From positions 62,001-126,000 of the forward strand of contig JASANE010024760.1 of NCBI GenBank assembly GCA_030248225.1: a stretch of DNA of 64,000 nt. The letters run 5' to 3'. The DNA comes from Trileptium ribeirensis. Taxonomy: Eukaryota; Nematoda; Enoplea; Enoplida; Thoracostomopsidae. Under the pieces are notes generated by a model. It was not told the origin of the DNA and did not search any database. It saw nothing but the letters and a program-made list of their open reading frames with translations. Below are positions 45,101 to 57,100 of this stretch, in pieces (the first letter of the stretch is position 1; each line of letters opens with the position of its first letter). A program made the translations under genes and the position numbers.

Positions 45101-48100
45101 CGTATCGACATGCTCTCGACACAAAGCGTACCGCCGAAAGCAAGGAGATGGCAGAGGAGCGACGGACTCAGAAGCGAGTCAACGACCAAGTTGAGGAATT
45201 GCAAGCGAAACGAGCAGCACTGGTTGCACAATCGAAACAACAGCAACGAGAGCTCAGTCATCAACTGGAAGACTTCCGGAAACAACTGCAATGACAGTTA
45301 GTGAACTTTATAGCGTCATTAATTCTGTTGTAGCAGCTTACCCGCGGAACGGGGAGAATGTACTCTAGTAGAAAAAGCTGGAATCCCTGCAACAAAAACC
45401 TGGGATTTTTACCAAAATAACCTGGGAAAACCTGGGATTTTTTTACCATTACACCCGCGGGCACCTTGTATATACATACTTATGCAAGTATGGATAAATA
45501 TTTAACAGTCCATGTTTTGTGAATCTACATAGGTCTAAAAGGATATATACATTCATATAATGATTTTCTTAGTTAATGTAATGTACTAAATTGTGGTAGA
45601 AAATATCCAACGCCAGTGCAAGATTTGGATAAAATCATTGGATTTAAAGAACGGGAACTCCTCACAAGGCTTTATTATTTCAAAATATTATATTCGGTAT
45701 GCTGTAACAGCTGTGGCTACCACTAAAGGTAGGCACGCATAGTACGTACTATTTCAATCAGTAACTCCACCAGATGGCGATCGGCCTCTGCCTGTCACAA
45801 GCCAGGAACAGTTTCTAACTAGAAGGATGAGTGTTAAGCGAGTGGTTGCCCACGTAAAACTAGCCGTCTAAATCCACGAATATGTCTGAAAACGCTACTG
45901 GATAGAATGCTAGGAACCCACCTGGCAGTGGGAAAAAGTGAAACGAATCAAATTTATGTTCTTTTAATGTTCGTATGCTGCTCCGCCTTGGTGCGAATGT
46001 CTACTCGCCTTATCGCTCAAGTGCTGTAGTATGGACCGACATTGCTTCTGTGAGCAAAATTCGACTGCCTCATTCTGGTGTTCAAACTTTAACTGGACCT
46101 CACTCTTCTAACGATATATTCTGTGAATGCTTAAGACGTGTAGCATAGTGGTTGCTCACATAGTTTGTAAGGAATTAATAATGGAATTGCGTAAATGCTA
46201 CATTCGTTTGTGATTGACTTTCGCGCTGTAAATGATCCTATTGCTTTCACTCTGGTTGCATCAAAACCGAGAAATCTTTCATTGTTTTCCGTATATTATG
46301 CTCCGGCAAACGTTGCTTTAGAAGATGATAAATACTCTTTTTATCCTGACCTGACACATTGTCTCGACAATATTTGTCGCAAAGATGTAGTTGGTATTGG
46401 CGGTGGCTTAAACGCAAAACTCGGCATAACCGACCCAGTTTAACCCTTCGTTGCTGGACCGTTTACTAATTGAAACGTCCGCTGCGACAATGGTAGTCGC
46501 TTAAAGTCGTTGGCCTTGTCACGCAATCTGTTTATTTCGAATGCGTCATTGAACAGACCACCACACAAACGTGGCGATTATCGGACAACATAACAGTCAA
46601 CCAAATGGCTGCTTTCTCTGTAGTCGCATGTGGTTTTCCGCCGATCCTCAACATCCGGACTCGCTGGAAGGAACTGCCGCTCGATTCGGAACATGCTCTA
46701 CGGGCTGTACGTTTTCGTTTTAAACCAGCCTTCCTGTCTAAAACAACAACGTGCATGCAGCTCGATGATTCTAAGCCGAGAAGCGGTGATACCTGTTACG
46801 ACTTTTATGTGGCCGTCACGGAACGCGTTATGAAATGCGACAGTGTTACTGACAATGTTTACAAGGTGTGGTAGAACATCTCTAATGGCTTCTTGCCATT
46901 TTTATGACGCAATGCACAAGTCCGATTCGTATCATGAAAGCATTGGTTCAGTGTCGAATGTCAAAGGATCATTTATAAGCGACTCAGGTTTCGCGCAAAT
47001 AAAATGCAGAAATAAAATCAAACTTTTGATGAACCGGCTGCGTGCTTCTCTCAAGGCATATCGTGAAAAATACTGGAACGATATTGCGGCAACCATGAAA
47101 CGAGCTAGCGCAGTAAACGATTCAAAAACACTGTTTCGTTTTCTGAAAGACAGCAAAGTGCCGCTTGTAAGCAACGTTCTTAAAACACCACCCGGAAAGG
47201 CTGTCACGGAGCTCTCAAAAACTCGACATTTTGGGATCATTTCGATGCTTTGTTGAACCACAACTCCGCGAACAATATCGCTTTGGTTGACTTTGCTGGC
47301 TTTCTGGGTATATACAGTACCCACCAAATATGAATGTTGCTCTCTCGCGACTCGCTCAAAACGTTAAAACTAAAAATAGAAATTCATTAATTATTTAAAT
47401 CATTGCGAAATCCCGAGCGACCAAACTCGCTCGCACGAAATGCGACGGTCACTTCTGGCGCGTACTATAGCTGAGTTGCGGACCACAATGGAAGAACTGG
47501 AGTCCACAATTAAGGACGTTAGTTCTGACAAGGCTTCTGGCGAGAGTAAGATCTCTGCAGACCAACTCAGGTTATCACCTCTTTGCTCTACGCGAAGAAC
47601 TACTGCACCTAATTTGCTGTTTGGCGCCAAGAAATAATTCTGAAACCGTGGGAATTTGGTATAATTGTTATTCCACCGCTTTCGAAGAATAGTGACAAAA
47701 CCCCGTGTTCAAACATGTGGGGTATATCGTTGCTCGAGTCACCATTAAAAATCCTGGAACGTATCATGCTTCGCCGTATAAGAGACTCGCTTGACCATGT
47801 GTTTCGTCAAAATCAAGCTGGCTTCAGGCCGAACCCTAGCCGTGCATAACAAATTTCCTCGTTATGTCACCAACTTGAAACACGTGACGAATATTATTTA
47901 TACAACCTGCGGTAGTATGTTTTGTTGACTTTTCTGCTGCGTTCGATTCCGTTTCACGCTACGGATTGATGATTGTTAGAGGAAATTTGGTTGCCTGCAA
48001 AGTTTTAAAATATCATTCGTTGTATCTACGGCCGCAGCTCAAGGAAACTACTGGTTTACAATTAAATTCCAAACGAGTTCCTTATCTGTCCGTCCAGGTA

Positions 48101-51100
48101 TCAAGCAAAGCTCGATCTTATCTCCAATCTTTTTTAACTGTGCCACAAACTGGATACTAAAGAATTCTCTAGACGGAAGTTAGACAGTATTTTACTACAC
48201 TCTTCGCGATCTCGTATCTATGACCTGGACTTCGCCGTGGACATAACCGCTTGTTGCCGAGTCCCAACAGTTCATGCAGCGCATGTTAGAAGCAATTGCA
48301 GGTTTTCGAACCGTATTGGGCTGAGTATAAGTGTACCGAAAACCATAGTCATCTCATGTTACTGCCCTCCGCTAAGGATAACGTTTTATGCTAACCCTAT
48401 CAAGATCACCCGTGTCTTGAAATGTATTGAATGAAACTGATGCTCGACTTCGTCGAGTTTAGGCATCTATAACCGAATCGCCATAACACGTACGTACGCC
48501 TTCAATCGCCTGTATTTCAAACTGTGTAAAATGTGTGATATCTCCATCAAAACCAAATCAAGAGTCTTTTATGCATGTGTGCGCAGTGTATTGCTCAACG
48601 GTTGTGATTCTTGGCAGCTCACAGTAGAAGACCACCGTAAACTCGACATCTTTGAGTACAGGTGGTGGCGATGCTGTGTCAAAATCAGATACCAAGATCC
48701 ATCCCAAATTCGGATATGCGCGTTCAGTTTGTCCATGATCAGCTACTAGGAAATGTCACTAAGCGATGATTGGGATATATGCTACGGTTACACGATGAAA
48801 GGCTATCCAAACGCATATTCTAAGAACCAGCTCCATACTAAAGAAGGCTAGGTGGTGGGTCTACAAACCCTAGGGACGGTCGGTTAAGTTGCTCCAAGAA
48901 CGCCACATTCAACGTCCACAGACGTGAAAGCAGGGTGCTTGGAAGTTGCCTCATACCGTACGAAGTGGAGGCAACTTGTTCAAAGCAGTATTTGTGGGTT
49001 GTGCCTATATAGTCTGGCCTGTCCACAGCCCTCCGAAAAGTGGGGGGGAACTTCGGGGGGCCCCATGTTCATTCTCGGGGGAAATTTCAAAGTGGGGGAT
49101 AAATTTTGCTTAAAATACAAAATATTTCCATATGTTCATGCATTTTTACTACTGTGAACGTACTTTCAAGCTAAAAACAATATTTTAGCATTATAAATAG
49201 TGGTAATTAATGTTTAAAGAACAATTTGCAAACAAAGAACATAAATTTTCAGACATAAAAAAAAATTTTTGGAATTAGTTGAACATGGGGGTTTCGGCCG
49301 AGTGGGGGGGACGGACATGGGGGAAACCTCACGAACATGGGGGGGATTTGGAAAGTGGGGGGGTCAACCCCCCCCACTGTGGACAGGCCAGATAGCGTTG
49401 ATCGATTAAATCATCAAATTCAAAGTCATTCGCTTAATTGTACTTTTTGTCATGATTTATTTACTCTTAACCATAAAATTCCTTGGATTAACATTATAGT
49501 CGAAATTCACATTCCAACTAGAGTGGAACTGGTACTTGGATGCAGTTATATCCAGAGCGGTCTTATCAGGTGATTTGCTGTTGGGGCATTTGCTAAAGAA
49601 CACAACTCAGCGTGACGCGAAAGCAAAAACAAATACAAAAAGTAAAGAAAACGATGTATATATTACCAACACTGGTGCGGCAACTGGTCACTGTTCGAAA
49701 CTCTGAATAGTCTCGATGCCGCATCGACTCACTTCCTTTTACACCCAATGCCTATTCCCCTTCTCATATTGTTATCTTAGGTCCCGAAAACCTAAAAATG
49801 AAGAGAAAATTATAAAATTAAGAATTGTCGCAGCCGCTGGTTAGTGCAAAAAACGTCAAACACGGCATAAGCAGGTGCTATTGGTCAGCGGAGGAAAACA
49901 ATAACATAACCGCCTTCTTGCGGCAGTCGGCAATATCTGGAAAGTAAACAATGCCATTTATCAGAAAAAACAATCCCTCGCGTTGGAGGTGCGAAGTTTT
50001 CCGAGGAGCTCATGAAAACGCCGGTCGGGCCATTTAAGGCATAGCTAGAAAAAGTTGAAATTTTAAGTGAATCAGAAAACGTAGGCCGCCGGTAAAGGAG
50101 ATCGGAAATTAGCTCTGCAGGGGTATAGCGACAGTGGCAAGGGAGGAGCACGTGTGCCTGTAGATAGGTTATTGGGACTGCCCGAACGGCACGCCCTACT
50201 GCTTAGAACGAAAGAAGATACTATTCAGTATTTTGAAACGTCAAATTACTGTCCACGCCATTTAAGCATGAATTCCTCACTCAACGGGTTATTTAAATGC
50301 GTCCAAAAATTTGGAATGGCAGAATAGAAATCTGTAGAAGTGTTCCTTATTAAATGCTTGTTTCCATGCGTTAGACACTACCGAGCTTTATTATTCAGTA
50401 TGGTCATATGGTCATAAATGAATAATAATAGTAAGGTCATTGATACATCAATTAGTTAGTGCAACGCATTGCATTCCTGGATGCTGGAAGTGCCTATCAC
50501 AGCATTTGCATCAACGTTTTTGACATAATATTTATAGGCTTCCAATTTACAGATTTGGTTAACTTTTGTTGGAAAATTACCGCCTTGAGCAGATTTAGAT
50601 TTCGTTGCAATAATGTGTGACATTGTATGTCATTGTGGTGTTGTGTTTTTTGATCTCAGCATTGGGTTAAATGGAAAAATTTTACATTATAATCTGCATT
50701 TGCATTTATGGTCATTTCACTAGTAAATATATCTTGTGGTAATAAAGTGGTTACCCCACCGAAATGTTCACGAAGGACATATAAAGGAATATTAGGATTA
50801 GAACGCTTATTTGCCGGACAACATTCTTTACCTATCTAAAATCTTGCGCAATCTTTCGTTTAGTTCTTGACGTGTATGTACTAAAACTTTTAAAAGCATT
50901 CATTACAAAATTTATTTTATTCTATGCATTATAACGTGATAATCATACGTTGTTTTCACCATAGTATAGACTTCGTCCTGGTGGGGGAAGAGGGCGTCAT
51001 ACTAGCTTTCCCCCGGTTCATGGGAAGTTACTCTCGATTCATACCACCTCCATAATGTTGGTCGCCCCCGATTTAAGTGTTGACTACGTACTATTCCAAA

Positions 51101-54100
51101 ACGTCAGGGTTCGGTGGCTCAAGATTTTGAACCCTAAAAGTGGTGCTAAACCCTAAAACCCTGATAGTTAAACATTCATTGAAATATGTTCCAGTCTTTA
51201 ATTTATGATTTATGCCAAAACACCTCATAATTTGAAAAAAAATCATCACAAACAGGAAGAAATTAATAAAGTAAAATAGTGTAAGACCCAAGCACAACAG
51301 ATAGAGTACAAGTGGTGTTTTATGAACAGTTTGGATTAAGTCGAAAACATTGCCATAGTGGTTCGATCTGTAAAAAAATAAAAGATAAATCAAAAGCAAG
51401 TTGCTAACCCGAAACACTTCCAACCAACAGATGACATTGCTTAAAGTTGAATCGGCCCGTACAACTGAATTTTCCAAACACGCCTTCAAAAGTATGCCCG
51501 TCAATAAACTGGATGTGTTATTTATACCATTCAATTTGAACCTAATTGCAACTCCTTCTTCACCTAGACACGTAGTATTATGTGTCATGCAACCCTCGCT
51601 CTGAAGAATTGTAGGAGTTAGTGTAAAAGCGCCTTGCACCTCATCTACTATAATGTGTTTACCAGCTATTTCTGCTAGATGTTTGGACTTATACTGGTAG
51701 CTACAGATTGATTTATTAAGCACAGTTTCCCACACATAAGTAGCTTCATTAGTTACGCAATAAGGTAGTTCAACGTCGCAGGCGGAAATATCCCCTAGAT
51801 GAGTGGTTAGTAGTTTCCCATCGAACGTGGCCATAGTCCCATACTGTAATGTTAGATTATTTGAGGTTTTACAATAATCATAGCAACACCGTCTGTAGTT
51901 TACATTGCGGACCTCACGTGTTGACCACAGAGTTTTATCTGTTTGAAATAATGTACAATTTTGATACCTACGATCTTTATTTGTTTGGTAACAGTCCTGA
52001 TATTTTATAGAACTGAGTGTTTTCTCATTTAGTACTATACCCTTTGAACCTAAAAATCCCATGTTTGTACAGATTTTATGTGTGACCAGCGTACATTTGT
52101 ACACTGGAAAAAATACCGGTTCAGTTCTTGGTACAAAAAGTTCTATTTCGTGTTTTGCAACTCTCTGTGAAATTGGAGGTACGCAGTGCACAGCTTTGGG
52201 TAACGTTATCGCATGACCCCTAGCAGTGTCATCACAAATTTGATAGTTCTTTTGTTGAGTGATACTTAGACTCACTGTAGGTAAGCTGTTGAAAGCGAAT
52301 ATTAGCAAATAACTCCATATGTATACCATAGTAATCATAGTGCATAATTTGAGTGCGCGAAAAGTCGTAGAGGTGCATAACTCAAGGGTAGGCAGCGGTG
52401 TGATTAGGTTTACAAAGTAAGGGAACTTAGTTTCTTTAAGCCTTTCTAGTTGATCTTTAAGTGCGTCATTTTCAGTTTTTCATTTTTCAGTAGTTTCAAT
52501 TGCATTTACATATCTTCGCTGTGCAGAGGAAGAACGCTCGTGCTCCCTAGAAGGCGTTCTCGACGGTGTAATCGACCTGCGCGGATAATCTCGCATACTA
52601 GGTTCGCGGTAATCTCGCCTAGCCGTATCCCGATAGTCTCGCGTGTTTGTGTTACCATAGTCTTGCCTACCGCGGTCTCCATAGTTTCTGAATTCACTAT
52701 AACCCCCATAGTTACGATCGGGTTTATTAGGACAGGTGTAACTGTGATGGTTCCGGCGACAGAAGTCACACCGCACGTTCCCAGCTGCAGGAGACCTATT
52801 CTTAAAATTCATGCGGTTGTAATCTGTAAATCGGGATGATCGCCTATAATTACTACCACCACGGTTTTGAGTACGAAAGAAGCTGTCTAACCGTCGGTGG
52901 AGTCGTTCGATTTCTAAGCCATGGTTAGGAGTTTCAGTATTAGTTCGATTGGTTTGGGAGTTGACAGCCCCAACTAAATCAGTTTAGGAGTCAAACCTAA
53001 CTTGCTTAGTTTTGTTATCATTAAGATGTGTTAATAAAGTTGCCTGGTTATCAGCCAGTTTAAGTAAGGCCTGTTTTATGCCATCCAACTCTAGTGTAGA
53101 TTCAGAGCCTCTAGTGCATTCAAAAGTTTCAGAATTGGTTAGTAACCTAGTTTGAGCGTCATCTTTTTCAGCTAACTTAATTGCTTCTTCAAGAGACTTA
53201 GGCTCCTTGGATAGTAGGAGCTTTTTAAGTCGCGGTAGTCTAAGCCCTTGAATGAAGAACTCGCATGCAAAAGAGTCTAGTGTTAGTATCTTGCTCAGGC
53301 TATGCTCCGCGTGCTAAGACTTTAATAGCTTCCCGAAATCTGTAACTGTTTCGCTTACTAGCTGCTTCCTGCGCGTAAGTTCATTACGCTTAAATTTCTC
53401 CCCCTCAGGAGCCTGTAGCGCATGACATTTTCCCTTATAAGTGACGCATAACTTCGCTTAGTCGGCTCAGGTAAACCCTAAACCCCTATAGTACTCTAGT
53501 TCGGTGCCATGCAAGTATGCAGGTAATATTTTAAGTTTGCAAGCCTCGTTCCAGTTATTAGCATTCGCGATTAATTTAAAAAGCTCATACCACTGCTTAA
53601 AATCTTCCCCTAATTTACCATAGTAGAACGATAAATCTGCCTGATAAGAAGGTGTCGAAGTGATATTGTCTATGTCTATGACTTGTCCTTGCAGTGTGGC
53701 AAAAATCTCATTAGTTGCTGTTTGACGTTTCAGTAGTTCAGATATGTCTTTATTTTGTTTCTCAAGAGCCCGTAACATGCTGTCAGTTCGGTCTTTAGGT
53801 GTAGTACCTGAAGCGCCTGGGTTAGTCATTAAATGTGTTTTCGTGCGTATATGTATTTAGTATTCCACGTTAATCCTCAGTATTTTATCGCTTTCGGTTA
53901 CTGACCTTACTGCTCTGTATACTTGGTCCTGGCCTTGAATGCTTGGTGCCGGGCCGCTGTGAAATGGAGAAGTTCTGTCCGAAGGCGAGTTATTAATGAG
54001 CGAGTTCCGCTCGACAGATATGGGACGAGTACCGCCCTAAGGAGTATGGAAGGTACGAGGTCCGCACGACGGCAAAATAACAGAAGGAGCGAGTTCCGCT

Positions 54101-57100
54101 CGAGGGGTTGCTGGTGGGAACGAGTACCGTTCTATGGCTCCCGTAGGCGTCGGGAGAGCTTCCGGCACAAGCAAGAAGGCGTGACCTAGTAGGGTGAGCT
54201 AAAGTGTCAGTGAGTGACGCGCTAAGTTAGTGATGCCCTATGTTAATAATGTCCAAAGTCTATAGTAACTGTAGTAGTTAAGAAATGTGCAGCATTTGAC
54301 GTGTTACGTTGAGCGCGAAGCTGGCGATGCGTGGTGACCTTAAATTTTGTTTTATAGTAGCTATGAAGGGCGTAGCTGTTGATAATGTGTACCACACTTC
54401 TCTGTGAAAAAGCGTACTCAGTTCTCTGTGAATCGTTAATTGGTGGGAGGTAGTAGTTCCTATAGTTTCGAATTAATCGAGTTAATGTTTGGTAGTACAG
54501 CGCTTCCCCAGTACGACCTCCAAAATGTAACACCCAAGCACAACATATAGAGTACAAGTGATGTTTTATGCACAGTATGGATTAAGTCGAAAACATTGCC
54601 ATAGTTGTTCGATCTGTAAAAAAAATAAAAGATAAATCAAAAGCAAGTTGCTCACCCGAAACACTTCCAACCAACGGATGACTCTGCTTAAAGTTGAATC
54701 GGCACGTACAACTGAATTTTCCAAACACGCCTTCAAAAGTATGCCCGTCAATAAACTGGAAGTTGTATTTATACAATTCAATTCATCAGACTAAACATGA
54801 AAGCGGCAAAGACAATAGCCATTCATTGGTGATGAATAGTAATATCGTTAATAAATAACAGTTATATTAAATATTTTGAATCATATTCCAAACTTTGTTT
54901 CAATAGTATGAACCGGGAGTCGCCTAGCTTCCCTCTCCTTGTTCATGAACCGTGGCCGTGGCCGCCGGGTAGTCCCACTATAAATTTTGCCCGGAGGAGA
55001 AGTTAGTAGTATGTACTGATAAGAATAGTATATACTAGCTCTCCCCCGATCCATGGGACACAACCCCCGTTTCATGCCACCCCCATAATTTTGGTCTCCC
55101 CCGTTCAGGTATTGACTAGTATCGCAAAACGTGAGGGTACGGTGGCTCAAGATTTTGAACGATAAAAGTGGTACTACGGTTAAACATTCATTGAAATATG
55201 TTGCAGTCTTGAATTTATGGTTTGTGCCGAAACACCTCATAATTTGAACAAACATCATCACAAACATGAAAAAATTAATAAAGTAAAATAGTATGAACCG
55301 GGAGGCGCCTAGCTTCTCTCTCCTTGTTCATGAACCGTGGCCACCGGTTAATCCCACTATAAATTTTGGCCGTAGGAGACGTTCGTAGTATGTACTGATA
55401 AGAATAGTATATACCAGCTCTACGCCGTTCATGGGAAACAACCCCCGTTTCATGCCACCACCATAATTTTGGTCGCCCTCGGTTCAAGTATTGACTAGTA
55501 TCCCAAAACGTGAGAGTACGGTGACTCAAGATTTTGAAACCTAAAAGTGGTGCTACAAATAAATATTAATTGAAATATGTTGCAGTCGTAAAATTATGGT
55601 TTGTGCCGAAACACCTTATAATTAGAACAAAAATCATCACAAACATGAGGAAATTAATAAAGTAAGGTCGTATGAACCGGGAGGCGCCTAGCTTCCCTCT
55701 CCTTGTTCATGAACCGTGGCCACCGGTTAGTCTCACTATAAATTTTACCCAGAGTGCAAGTGAAGTTACTAGTATGTACTGATAAGAATAGTATATAAAA
55801 TATAAAATTGACCTTTGCTTATACATATCGTATGTTTTGGTTTATTTGCGCCGATACTGTACTATTGCAGAAATTACCTGTTTGGCAGCCATCCGCATGG
55901 AATCATCAGCATGGGCACTTATGCAAACTTTGTCACTGAAGCAACGGGATTTTCGAAGAAATTTCCAGGCCTCAAAAGTCACGCTTGTACTCTTGTTGGC
56001 AATTTTTGGTTTCCTTTCCGTAGAGAATTTGTTATTGCTTGTGGTACGTATATTTCTATTGCTATTATTGTAAGTCGAATTAGTCACAATAATGTGAAAT
56101 CTTTATTCCCGCGACCAAACAAGGCGACGCTTTGCATTTTTAGAAATAGCTGGTAACTAATCAAATCTACTAACTGTATCGAGCCAGGCTAGCGGATTTT
56201 CCTGCTAATGCTTTGCTAGCGACAAAAATCGTAAAACTTTATTTATTCGTCTGTGAAACAAATTCAGTCCACTTAGCTCACGCTGAACCACGTTTTCCGG
56301 GTCAAGCTGGACCCCAAATGCGTCAAGGGTCACACGTCGTGGAATTTGGACGTCCGAGTATCTATTTTTGGCCACCTGTATCTCTGAATAGAGACTTCTC
56401 AGCGAAAACGGAGATTACTTTCCCAAACTCAGAGCTCACAAAAAACTACAGCTTTGGCTGTACATTACTTTTTTACCAAGCGACTCTCTGGGCTGCTCTG
56501 GGTCCAAATGGAGTATTTCGAGTGTCGACCCATTTTGACATAACACCGTTTTTTGCGTTGTAACATGTTATTGGTGGGTACGAGTGTCACACCTATATAG
56601 TTTTTCGAGAGATTGCCGTCAGTGACCTATCACGGTTGCTGCATGATGTCGTTCCATATGGTATGGGATCTTTTGGGTTGTCCTTTTGCTCTAGTGAAAT
56701 GTTATTGCGGGGTATTAGCGTCAAAACATTCTTATATAGGTTTTAATCACCCTGAATACGATGGTATTGCCGTCGGAGAGCTGTAGTTGTTACTGTATCA
56801 AATCCTTCCAGGAGATATGGGGTGTTTAAGGTTCTGGCGACCTATTTTCACGAACAGGTATTTTGCTTTTTGCGGCACGTTATTGCGGGGTGCGATCGTA
56901 AAAAATGTCATATATTGGTTTTCAAGAACGCGGACTACAATGATAGCTCTACACTTCCGTCGTAGAGCTGTTATTGCTGTATCGTATCCTTCCACAGGGA
57001 TATGGGGTTGTTTTAAGGTATACCGACCTATTCTCACAGAAAACGTTTTTTGCTTTTGTGGTATGTTGTTGCAGGGTGCGCGCATCAAAGCTTTCTTATA

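Larger units (their letters stand above)
51280..54902 (-). mobile_element. LTR retrotransposon with gag and env but no pol
   Basis: The plus-strand ends are TG (51280) and CA (54902), flanked by ATAG on both sides (51276-51279, 54903-54906); the uninterrupted satellite unit reads ATAGTATG at that point. On the minus strand the order is 5' LTR (54902-54526), a primer-binding-like site, gag (53829-52480), env (from 52338) and a truncated 3' LTR (51541-51280). No protease, reverse transcriptase, RNase H or integrase is found. The gag type suggests the Ty3 group. The copy is defective. Confidence 0.85.

Noticed and set aside
51363..51403. Possible 41-nt intron in the env/LTR sequence (minus strand, GTTAGC ... 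TTTTTTTACAG)
   Set aside because: It is much shorter than the other introns here (323 bp and longer), and the frame is open without splicing. The sequence is LTR, and the similar GTGAGC form at ~54617-54658 is its LTR copy.
53923..54189. 88-codon plus-strand frame in the leader of the LTR element
   Set aside because: It lies opposite the element's coding strand in a repeat-like leader ('cgagttccgctcga' recurs) and has no recognisable product.
54566..55529. Further env-like open frames on the minus strand
   Set aside because: They are the 5' LTR and satellite units that share sequence with the chimeric C-terminus of the env frame, not additional env genes.
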